The notes under the pieces: model-generated | The model's database searches: none | Told to the model about the DNA's origin: nothing | Seen by the model: only the letters and a program-made list of their open reading frames with translations | Position numbers and translations under genes: made by a program | NCBI GenBank assembly: GCA_945869965.1 | Contig: CAMBRC010000006.1 | Location: 17,340-81,339 of the forward strand | Source of the DNA: Asaia bogorensis | Lineage (GTDB): Bacteria > Pseudomonadota > Alphaproteobacteria > Acetobacterales > Acetobacteraceae | Direction of reading: 5' to 3' | Length of the DNA stretch: 64,000 bases | Shown here: positions 1 to 7,483 of the stretch, in pieces | Layout: each line of letters opens with the position of its first letter | Numbering within the stretch: the first letter of the stretch is position 1

Positions 1-57
1 CGCGGCGGACGGCGCTGCGGGCCCGCTTGGTCGAGTAGCCGCTGGTGGACTAGCCGG

Positions 58-1566
58 TCAGACGATGCCGAGGCCGCGCCACACCGCCAGCCGGTCGTGC
101 AGCACGGTGGCTATCACCTGCGCCAGCTTGTCGCATTCCGGCCCTGGCGGCAGCATTTCGGCGGCGAAGGCGGCGGGATCGGGGACTTCGCCGGTGTTGC
201 CGATGCGTGCGGCGACCATGGTTTCGGCGGCGCGGGCGGGGTAGCCAGTGCCGAGGCGCACGCTGGTCATGGCGCTGGTGGCGTTGAGGGTGTCGGGACG
301 GGCGTCGCGGCGGGCCATTGCCGTGTGGAATCGGTGTGACCGGGCGGAGGGGCCAGCGGCGGCGTCGCTGACCACCAGGGCCTGGTAGGTGCCGGCGAGC
401 ACCATGGCGACTTCGCCGGGACTGGCCGAACTGCCGTCGGCGCCGCGCTTGGCCATCAGCTCGGCGATGCTGTGCGGGCGCTCGGCCAGGGCCTCGACCA
501 TCGGGCGGTAGGCGGCCTGGTTGAGCTTGGCCTCGCCGGCCGGCATTTCCAGGGTGTAGCGGAAGTCCTGCGGCAGGGTGGCCAGCGCCAGGCGGACCTG
601 GCCGAGGGCTGCGTCGCGCGCGCGGGCGGACAAGCGGGCGGCGCCGCGGATGTAAACGTCGTGGTGCAGGGTGCGGTTGGTGCAGGTGTCGATCACCAGC
701 TCGCGCATCAACGGGTCGTCGAAGCGGTCGTGGATCGCCTTCTGTTCGGGGGTCAGCAGGAGGTCGACGAAATTCTCCATCAGGCGGGCGGAGCCGGCGA
801 AGTCGAGTTTTGCCCCGGCGAGGCTGGCGGCGACATCGGCGTGGAAGCAGGGGCGCCAGGCCGCGTTCATGTATTCGTGGCTGAGATAGGCCACCGGCAG
901 GGTTTCCAGCCGGGGCAGCAGGTCCTGGATCATGGTGGTGGAGGTGAGGTGGGTGGCGCCGGCGGCGGCCAGCGCCTGGACCACGGCGCGGCCGGCGACG
1001 ACCTGGCGGTCGCTGCGCCCGGCCTGGCGGAGGCCGGCCTCGCGCATCACCCGCTGCATGCCCAGCAGGCCTTGCTGCGCCGGCAGCGCGTTGTAGCTCA
1101 GGTGCATCAGCCCGCCGGCGCGCAGCTTGGCGGCGGCGAGGCGGACGATGCCCGCCCGCACGGGGTCGCCGACCCAGCTCCAGACGCCGTGCGTGGTGAT
1201 GATGTCGACTTCGGGCAGCGCCGTGCCCTGCGCGGTTTCGGCAAAGCTGGACAGGTCGGCTTCGATGAAGGTGATGTTGTCCAGTCCGGCCTCGGCGGCG
1301 AGCCGGCGGGCATCGGCGATGGCGGCGGGCATGAAGTCGATCGCGGTGACGGTCCAGCCGGGATTGGCGGCGGCGATGACGCAGGCGTTGACGCCGCGGC
1401 CGCAGCCCAGTTCCAGGTAGTGCATGGCGCGGTTGTCCCAGGGCGCGTCGACGGCATAGCCGTTGATCAGGCAGGCCAGGGCGAGCATCGGCGGCGATTG
1501 GGACACGAAGTAGCCGGCGGTGTAGGCGATGTCGGTGACGTAGCCGGCGCTCCAGGAAGTGCTCAT
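58..1566 (-). CDS. SAM-dependent methyltransferase with C-terminal methyltransferase-regulatory domain, T6SS-linked
   Basis: The 502-aa product has a class I SAM-binding fold. The glycine motif LELGCGRG lies near residues 51-58, the acidic AIDFMP strand near 74-79, and a THGVWSWV segment follows. The C-terminal half (from about residue 215) looks like the methyltransferase regulatory domain (PF10119 type). The start ATG overlaps the tssG stop (ATGA), so it is translationally coupled as the last visible gene of the leftward T6SS operon. Such proteins occur beside T6SS genes in some Alphaproteobacteria, but I know of no established substrate. A role in modifying an effector, a structural protein or a small molecule is inference only. 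Bases 1-57 downstream hold no start codon on this strand. Confidence 0.85.
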   Translation of the reverse strand: MSTSWSAGYVTDIAYTAGYFVSQSPPMLALACLINGYAVDAPWDNRAMHYLELGCGRGVNACVIAAANPGWTVTAIDFMPAAIADARRLAAEAGLDNITFIEADLSSFAETAQGTALPEVDIITTHGVWSWVGDPVRAGIVRLAAAKLRAGGLMHLSYNALPAQQGLLGMQRVMREAGLRQAGRSDRQVVAGRAVVQALAAAGATHLTSTTMIQDLLPRLETLPVAYLSHEYMNAAWRPCFHADVAASLAGAKLDFAGSARLMENFVDLLLTPEQKAIHDRFDDPLMRELVIDTCTNRTLHHDVYIRGAARLSARARDAALGQVRLALATLPQDFRYTLEMPAGEAKLNQAAYRPMVEALAERPHSIAELMAKRGADGSSASPGEVAMVLAGTYQALVVSDAAAGPSARSHRFHTAMARRDARPDTLNATSAMTSVRLGTGYPARAAETMVAARIGNTGEVPDPAAFAAEMLPPGPECDKLAQVIATVLHDRLAVWRGLGIV

Positions 1567-2639
1567 GCGCCAGCCCCTCTGCGTTCGTTGGCCCTTTCGC
1601 GCTCGGCTTCGGCTTCCACCACCTCGGCCTCGAAGATCGCATCCGCGGCCGGCGCCGGGCGGCCGAGGCCAGGGGCGGGCAGCCAGGTGTTCCAGCCGAG
1701 CCGGGGCGGGGCCGGGCCGGCGCCGAGTTCGATCGGCGGTACGGCGTCGGGGGCCAGAACCGGGTTGACGGCGAAGCCGGTCTCGAAGCCGAGGAAAGCG
1801 CGGATCAGCGCCACCAGCCGGCGCAGGGCGGGGCGGTCGGGCAACAGCGCGTTGAAGCCGTCGCGGTCGAGCGGGCCGACACGCAGGACCACGCGGGCGT
1901 GGACGTCCCAGGCGCGCACGCCGATCGCGGCGTCGACGCCGAGCTGGTTGAAGGCGCCGGGGCGGCGGCCATTTGGCATGCGGGTGCGCTGGTCGGGCGG
2001 CAGGGCGAGCCAGGCGCCGGCGAATTGCTGCACCTCGACCGGGCGGCCGAGCCAGTCGGAGGCCAGGGCGGCGAGGCGGTCGGCGGAGCGGGGGCGCATC
2101 GCCAGCAGCCCGGCATAATGCATCAGCGCGTCGGCACCGGCATCCATGCGGCCGACCAGGCCGGGCGTGCCGAATCCGGTCAGCGACAGCAACACGCCGG
2201 CCATCGGGTCGCCTGCGAGGGCTTCGTGGCCGCGGTCCGGCGGGCGCAGGCGGGCTGCCTCGGTGGCGCGGTGGAGGCGGTATTTCGCGCCGGCGCGGGC
2301 GAAATGCAGCACGAAGCGGTGCGACAGCATGTCGAGAAAGTCGTGCATGGCGCGCGAGCGGTTGCGCAGCGTGGTGGCCAGCACCTCGCTGTAGTAGCGC
2401 GGCAAGACGCCGGTGGCGCCGGTCAGCGCCATCACCGGGGTGGTCACGGCGGGGGGAGAGCCGGCCTGGACCGATAGGATATCGGCGGGGGGGAAGGCGA
2501 GGCCGGGCGGGCTGTGGAAGCGGACCGCGCCTTCGAGGTCGGGCGCGCGGGCGGCATGGGCCAGGACGCGCGCCGCGGCGTCGAAGGCGAAGCGCTGCGG
2601 CTCGCGTTGCAGGCGGGCCAGGGTTGAGCCCGGCTTCAC
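1563..2639 (-). CDS. tssG: T6SS baseplate subunit TssG (ImpH/VasB)
   Basis: The 358-aa product matches TssG, a wedge subunit of the T6SS baseplate that works with TssE, TssF and TssK in the cytoplasm. Family features are the N-terminal LQREPQRFAFDAAARVL helix, the PRYYSEVL segment near residue 100, the FLDMLSHRF motif that follows, and the C-terminal LNxxLPD-like and FLGFETGF segments. I chose the GTG at 2639 because it overlaps the tssF stop as GTGA and gives the usual family N-terminus. An in-frame ATG at 2672 would add 11 residues. The Glu/Ala-rich tail is longer than usual. The downstream gene starts within its stop codon. Confidence 0.9.
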   Translation of the reverse strand: MKPGSTLARLQREPQRFAFDAAARVLAHAARAPDLEGAVRFHSPPGLAFPPADILSVQAGSPPAVTTPVMALTGATGVLPRYYSEVLATTLRNRSRAMHDFLDMLSHRFVLHFARAGAKYRLHRATEAARLRPPDRGHEALAGDPMAGVLLSLTGFGTPGLVGRMDAGADALMHYAGLLAMRPRSADRLAALASDWLGRPVEVQQFAGAWLALPPDQRTRMPNGRRPGAFNQLGVDAAIGVRAWDVHARVVLRVGPLDRDGFNALLPDRPALRRLVALIRAFLGFETGFAVNPVLAPDAVPPIELGAGPAPPRLGWNTWLPAPGLGRPAPAADAIFEAEVVEAEAERERANERRGAGA

Positions 2640-4459
2640 AGCAGCACTCGCATCCCTGCCCGCGCCGGCCATGCCGCCGCGGTGCCCGGCCGGCCGCGCA
2701 GGGTGGCGCGGGTGCGCACGAAGGCGTTGACCGTGGCGTGCAGGGCCAGGAAGCGGTCCAGCACCGCGGCCATCAGGTACAGCCCGCCGACCTGCCAGGC
2801 GCGCGGTTCGAATTCGAGGGTCACATCCAGCCCGCGACAGAATGCGCCGATGCGTGCGCCGGGGACGCGGGCGGTGCCCGGTTTTGCCCCGACGGCCAGC
2901 AGCGCCTCGATCGCCGCGCGCGATTCGGCGGAGCCGCGCAGGTCGTAGAGGCGCAACACCTCCTTCAGCGCGGCGGCGCCTTCGGCCCCGCCGACCACCG
3001 AGAGATGGCCGAGCGAGAGGTGGGATACCAGGCGCCAGAAGCCGCGCTCGTGCAGCACCGGGCGCAGCGCGTGGCTCGGCGCGGTCAGGCAACTGATCCG
3101 GGTGATCGCCGCGACCCCTTCGACCAAGCGCATGCGCGGGTGGCCGCCGCCGAACTGCAACTCGCTCGGCAGGTCGCGATTGGTGCACAGCGCATCGATC
3201 GACAGCACCGCGTCGGTGGGGGCATCAGGGTCGAATTGCGGATCATCGGGGGCGATGAAGGCCTCGGCCCCGCGCAAAGGTGCGGCCGCGTCGCGCCGGA
3301 CGACGTGATAGAAGCCGCCGGGCGTGCCGGGCTCGAGGTCGCCATGGGTCAGGCGATAGAACGGACGCCAGGGGCGGAAGCTGCCGTCCGGGCGGGTTTC
3401 GCGCACCCGCTCGACGCTCCAGACCTCCAGCGCGCCGGGGCGGCGGACGTCGGGGACGACGCGGTACTCGATGGCGGTATGGCTCAGGGGCACCGGCTCG
3501 CAGCGCTGCGGGAACAGGTTGACCACCGGGGTGCAGCCCAGCGCGAGGCTGTCCGCGGCGACGACGCGCTCCAGCTCCGGCAGAGCGCGGTCGAGATAGA
3601 CGAAGATTTCCATGCGGTTGCCGCCGGAGGCCAGCGTCTTGCCCTCCATGCGGGTGAGGTCGACGAACATGAATTTTTCCGGGAAGGCGAAGTATTCCGT
3701 CAACAGGCGGAAGCCGGAGAAGCTGCGGGCGGGCCAGGGCAGCAGCGCCTCCTCCGGCGCGAAGCCGACGGGCACCACGCTGTCGGCCGGGGCGATCACC
3801 GGATTGGGGTCGGTTGGGCCATCGGCGTAGGCGACCGACATTGTGTGGCCGCACAGCAGCTCATACAGCGGCAGCGCGATGTTGGGGGCGGCGCGCAGGA
3901 AGAAGCGCAGCCGGTCCATGCCGAGCTGGGCGAAAGTCGCCTCCGGGTTGGCACAGCGCAGCACGATGCGCAGCACCGACATTGCCCCCGATGCCAGCGG
4001 GTTGGCGGGGGCGGCGAGCGGCAGGCCGGAGAGGCGGACGCTCTCGATCTCGACCGGCCAGAGCGTGGTCGGGTAGGCGGTGCGGAAGCGGCAGGTTTCG
4101 CCGCGCACGGGCTCGCTGTCCAGCGCCAGGCCGGGGGCGACCTCAAACGACGTCATCAGCTCGGGCTGGCTCTGGAACTGGACCACGCTGCAGGACGGCA
4201 CCGGGGACAGGTAGTGCGGATACAGCACGCCGAGCAGGGCGTCGGTCAGCTCGGGGAACTCGTCGTCCAGGCGGTGATGCACGCGGGCGGCGAGGAAGGC
4301 GGCACCGTCCAGCAGGCGGGCGACGTGCGGATCGTCGACGGCGTCGGCGGCGAGGCGCAGGCGGCCGGCGATCTTCGGGTGCGCCTCGGCGAACTCGGCG
4401 GCGAGGCGGCGGATCGCGTTCAGCTCGCGGTCGTAATAGGGCAGCAGCGCGTCGGACAT
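2636..4459 (-). CDS. tssF: T6SS baseplate subunit TssF (ImpG/VasA)
   Basis: The 607-aa product has the full usual length of TssF, the large wedge protein of the T6SS baseplate. The N-terminus (LLPYYDRELNAIRRLAAEFA) and the region around residues 65-90 (FPELTDALLGVLYPHYLSP) are diagnostic. The central FPEKFMFVDL motif and the C-terminal IGAFCRGLDVTLEFE segment also match the family. It starts 10 nt after the tssE stop and overlaps the start of tssG, so tssE-tssF-tssG form a coupled baseplate module. There is no frameshift or internal stop, so this part of the locus looks intact. Confidence 0.93.
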   Translation of the reverse strand: MSDALLPYYDRELNAIRRLAAEFAEAHPKIAGRLRLAADAVDDPHVARLLDGAAFLAARVHHRLDDEFPELTDALLGVLYPHYLSPVPSCSVVQFQSQPELMTSFEVAPGLALDSEPVRGETCRFRTAYPTTLWPVEIESVRLSGLPLAAPANPLASGAMSVLRIVLRCANPEATFAQLGMDRLRFFLRAAPNIALPLYELLCGHTMSVAYADGPTDPNPVIAPADSVVPVGFAPEEALLPWPARSFSGFRLLTEYFAFPEKFMFVDLTRMEGKTLASGGNRMEIFVYLDRALPELERVVAADSLALGCTPVVNLFPQRCEPVPLSHTAIEYRVVPDVRRPGALEVWSVERVRETRPDGSFRPWRPFYRLTHGDLEPGTPGGFYHVVRRDAAAPLRGAEAFIAPDDPQFDPDAPTDAVLSIDALCTNRDLPSELQFGGGHPRMRLVEGVAAITRISCLTAPSHALRPVLHERGFWRLVSHLSLGHLSVVGGAEGAAALKEVLRLYDLRGSAESRAAIEALLAVGAKPGTARVPGARIGAFCRGLDVTLEFEPRAWQVGGLYLMAAVLDRFLALHATVNAFVRTRATLRGRPGTAAAWPARAGMRVLL

Positions 4460-4469
4460 CTCGGAGGCC

Positions 4470-5012
4470 TCAGGCCGGTTCGGTGGCGGCGACGAAGACG
4501 TCGGCGGTGGTCGAGTCGATCGTGGTGTCGAAGGCCACCGGCTCGGGCGCGGGATCGGCGTGCAGCAGGCCGTCGATGCGCAGGCGCAGGGTGGCCTCCA
4601 GCTTGTTGGCGCCGTCGATCAGCGACACCCGCACGGTCATCAGCCGCGGTTCGAAGCGGCGGATGGTGGCCTCGACCTCGGCGCGGAAGGCGTCGCGGCG
4701 GCCGGGTTCGTTCATCGCGCCGGCGGTGAAGTCGGGGATGCCGTAGCCGATCGGGGAGGCGGCGAGTTCGGTCAGCTCGGCGGGCCAGGAGCGCCAGCGG
4801 CGGCGGGCGTTCAACAGGGCTTCCAGGTCGCGGCGCACCGAGGCGCGCAGGGCCGCCATCGCCTCGCCGGTCGACATCGGGGTGTCGCGCTCCTGGTCCG
4901 GGGCGTCGTCGATCAGGCGGTCGAGCAGCGGCAACTGGGCGCGCGGCCCGGCCCGGCGGCCGGCTTCGCCACGGCCGGTGTCCAGGACGCGGCCGTTGCC
5001 CCGGCCGCTCAC
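4470..5012 (-). CDS. tssE: T6SS baseplate gpW/gp25-like subunit TssE (ImpF)
   Basis: The 180-aa product belongs to the T4 gp25-like lysozyme family that forms the T6SS sheath-nucleating baseplate component. Visible features are LLDRLIDD near the N-terminus, the SVRRDLEALLNARRR helix, IGYGIPDF, and the conserved ATIRRFEPRL region followed by VRVSL. The start is taken as GTG at 5012, which overlaps the tagJ stop as GTGA. A longer reading into tagJ is rejected because it has no family resemblance. It sits between tagJ and tssF in the order typical of Rhizobium imp clusters. Confidence 0.9.
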   Translation of the reverse strand: MSGRGNGRVLDTGRGEAGRRAGPRAQLPLLDRLIDDAPDQERDTPMSTGEAMAALRASVRRDLEALLNARRRWRSWPAELTELAASPIGYGIPDFTAGAMNEPGRRDAFRAEVEATIRRFEPRLMTVRVSLIDGANKLEATLRLRIDGLLHADPAPEPVAFDTTIDSTTADVFVAATEPA

Positions 5013-5812
5013 TCGGCGAATTCCAGCGTGGTCAGGTCCATGATCCCCACCGCCTCCTCGCCGGCCAGGAACAGGCGCTGGCCGACACCGCGGACGGGTC
5101 CGCCATCCTCGATCCAGTCGGTCTCGCGGCCGAGTTTCAGCATGTCCGCCACGGCGGCATCCTCGCTGCCGTAGACGACGGGCAGGTAGACGTCGCCATC
5201 CGGCCCCTCGCGCACGGACATGGTGGCACGGCACCAGAACAGGTCGCGGGCGCGCTTAGGGGGGTGGAACTCGACCGAGATCACGCGCTCGGTCGGGATC
5301 CAGTAGTATTTGCCGGTCGTCGTCAGCACCTCGAAGCTGCCGGCGCAGAGGTCGTCGGCGTCGCGGAAATCGTCGATGGCGGTATCGCCGGCGAAACCCG
5401 ATACGTGTGGGCGGCCGGTCTCAGCGGCAGCAACGAGCTTGGCCGCCTCGGCGGTGTTGCCCTCGCGCAGGGCGACCAGGGCGGCGAGTTGCAGGCGCTG
5501 GGTGTCGGTGGGTTCGCCGAGGAATTCCGGCACCCGGCCGTCGCGGCGCAATTGGCGGCGAGCCATGTCGGCGCGCAGCAGCTGACGGAATTCGGCGACC
5601 ACCACGGCGGCTTCCGGCTCAACCTGGCTGGCGGCGTCGAGGATGACGTCGGCGCGCTCCAGGTTGCCGGCGAACACCAACAGTTCGGCCAGCAGCACGC
5701 GGGCGGCAATGTCGGTTGGCGCCTTGCGAACTGCTGCATTCGCCGCATCGACCGCCGCCGCCAGATTGCCGGCCCGGAACAGGGCCCCCGCCGTCTCACT
5801 CGTGCCTGACAT
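5009..5812 (-). CDS. tagJ: T6SS accessory protein TagJ (ImpE)
   Basis: The 267-aa product matches the ImpE/TagJ family, a T6SS accessory protein that in other systems binds the N-terminus of the sheath protein TssB and ClpV. The N-terminal half is TPR-like (LFRAGNLAAAVDAANAAVRK, LAELLVFAGNLERADVILD). The C-terminal half carries the family segments GKYYWIP, VEFHPPKRARDLFWCRA and LPVVY. It begins 48 nt after the tssC paralogue and overlaps tssE. Its presence places the locus in the imp subtype that carries two TssC proteins. Its usual partner TssB is missing from the window. Confidence 0.9.
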   Translation of the reverse strand: MSGTSETAGALFRAGNLAAAVDAANAAVRKAPTDIAARVLLAELLVFAGNLERADVILDAASQVEPEAAVVVAEFRQLLRADMARRQLRRDGRVPEFLGEPTDTQRLQLAALVALREGNTAEAAKLVAAAETGRPHVSGFAGDTAIDDFRDADDLCAGSFEVLTTTGKYYWIPTERVISVEFHPPKRARDLFWCRATMSVREGPDGDVYLPVVYGSEDAAVADMLKLGRETDWIEDGGPVRGVGQRLFLAGEEAVGIMDLTTLEFAE

Positions 5813-5860
5813 CGCGTCCTGCTCCCTCGTTATCTTTGCTTCGATCCACCGTCCGGGCGC

Positions 5861-7462
5861 CTATCGTGCAGCGCCGGGGGCGGCAATGTCGGTGACCAGG
5901 CGGAACTGCGCCGCGACGTCGTCCAACTGGAAATGCGGCTGCATCTGGATGACGCAGCCATAGACGCCGGGCTTGCCGGGACGCTCCTGGACCGTGACGA
6001 GGCCACTCACCAGCGGGTAGCGCGCACGCGATTCGCTGCCGACATTGATGTTGCTGTTCACGTAGCGGCTGAGCCAGCGCTGCAACTGGTCCTCGATCTC
6101 CTCGGCGGTGCGGAAAGCGCCGACCATGTCGCGGCCGAGCATCTTCACATAATGCGCGAAGCGCGACACGCATAGCAGGGTGTTGATCTGCGAGGACAGC
6201 CTGGCATTGGCGGCCGCCGCCTGGGCGTTCGCGCCCTGGTATTGCTGCGGCAATTGCAGGCTGCGCACCGCGCCGAACACTGCCTCCTCGGCGAAAGGAA
6301 TAGCGGAGAGCGGCATCAGCCCGGCATCGACCAGCGAGCGCTCCTGCCGGTCTGTCAGTACCAGTTCCAGCGACGGGCGCACCCAGACATCGTGGCGGTC
6401 GGTGCCGAACGGTTCGGACACCAGGCCGTCGACCAGGCCGCCGGCGCGCTGGTCGGTTTCCAGGCCGCGCACATCGGCCGGCCAGGTGAAGGCGGCGAAG
6501 GCGCGCACCACGGTGGAGGCGAAGGCGTAGCCGGCATTGGACCAGACGCGGCTGGCCGCATCGGGGGCGTATTCGCGGTAACGCCAGCGTCCAGCGCGCA
6601 GGTCATCGTCATCCCAAGGCGGACGGGCGAGCACGCGCGGCAGGGTGACGGCGAGGAAGCGGATGTCGTCCTGGCTGAACAAGCCGCGCCAGCGCGCGTA
6701 TTCGGCGCTGCGCATCGAGGCGGATGGGTCTTGCACCCCGGCCAGGTCGGCGAAGCTGTCGAGTTCCAGCAGTTCCGGGGCGGCGGCCAGCACGGTGGGG
6801 GCGAACGCGGCCGCCGCCACCGAGGCGAGCAGCTTGAGCACGGTGACGTCGTCAGTGGGGGCGGCGGCGGAAGGACGGTGGCGGACCTCGTGGTCGATGA
6901 CCAGCAATCCATAGGGCTCGCCGCCGGGGGTGCCGAATTCCTCCTCGTAGATCTTGCGGAACATGTGGCTCTGGTCGAACTCGGCGGCGCGTTCGAGGTC
7001 GCGGGCCACCTCGCCCCAGCCGGCGTTCAGGACCTTGACCTTGATGCGGTTCGACGGGTCGATCGGCTCGACCAGCCAGGCGAGGCCGCGCCAGGAGCCC
7101 TCGAGCTTGCGCAGGCGGGGGGCGTGCAGGATGGCGTCGACCTGGGCGGACAGGAGGGCATCGATGGCGGCGATATCGCGGTCCAGCGCGCCGCGCAGGG
7201 CGGCGGGATCGCGCGCCAGGGTATTGGCCAGGGTGGGGCCGAACCAGGTCAACAGCGGGGCGGCGGTGCCGGCAAGGAAGGCGGCGAGATCATCGGCCTC
7301 GGTGCGGTGGCGGGCTGAGAAGTAGCGGCCGGACAGGACGGCATCGCGCAGTGCCCCCACTTCAAGCATTGGGACTTCAGGCATGGGCGCGTCGGGAAAC
7401 GACGAACCCGCCGGGGCTTTCGACCCGGCGGGCATGTTGATCGTTCCATCCTCGTCCGGCAC
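5861..7462 (-). CDS. T6SS sheath protein TssC paralogue (TssC40/ImpD type)
   Basis: The 533-aa product belongs to the TssC sheath family. Evidence is the LRKLEGSWRGLAWLV motif near residue 115, the FRKIYEEEFGTPGGEPYGLL segment, the central FLAVTLPRVLARPPW segment and the C-terminal sheath motif near PGKPGVYGC. In Agrobacterium, tssC40 and tssC41 are separate genes, and this looks like the divergent TssC40 partner. The other gene survives only as a 3' fragment just upstream. The listed start is GTG at 7462. The ATG at 7435 has a better purine-rich stretch upstream (GAGGATGGA) and would remove nine residues. Function without the main TssC and TssB is doubtful. Confidence 0.85.
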   Translation of the reverse strand: MPDEDGTINMPAGSKAPAGSSFPDAPMPEVPMLEVGALRDAVLSGRYFSARHRTEADDLAAFLAGTAAPLLTWFGPTLANTLARDPAALRGALDRDIAAIDALLSAQVDAILHAPRLRKLEGSWRGLAWLVEPIDPSNRIKVKVLNAGWGEVARDLERAAEFDQSHMFRKIYEEEFGTPGGEPYGLLVIDHEVRHRPSAAAPTDDVTVLKLLASVAAAAFAPTVLAAAPELLELDSFADLAGVQDPSASMRSAEYARWRGLFSQDDIRFLAVTLPRVLARPPWDDDDLRAGRWRYREYAPDAASRVWSNAGYAFASTVVRAFAAFTWPADVRGLETDQRAGGLVDGLVSEPFGTDRHDVWVRPSLELVLTDRQERSLVDAGLMPLSAIPFAEEAVFGAVRSLQLPQQYQGANAQAAAANARLSSQINTLLCVSRFAHYVKMLGRDMVGAFRTAEEIEDQLQRWLSRYVNSNINVGSESRARYPLVSGLVTVQERPGKPGVYGCVIQMQPHFQLDDVAAQFRLVTDIAAPGAAR

Positions 7463-7483
7463 AGGCGTTGCGTCCGTGCCGGG

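Noticed and set aside
3..38. A short + strand frame ending in TAG at 36-38 (RRTALRARLVE) at the left edge
   Set aside because: It could be the end of a convergent gene, but 11 codons are too few to support a call.
472..2118. Long + strand open frame opposite tssG and the methyltransferase
   Set aside because: It is an antisense shadow of high-GC genes, with repetitive Gly/Ala/Gln composition and no domain.
1973..4729. 918-aa + strand open frame opposite tssF
   Set aside because: Low-complexity Arg/Gly/Ala translation, fully covered by intact T6SS genes on the other strand.
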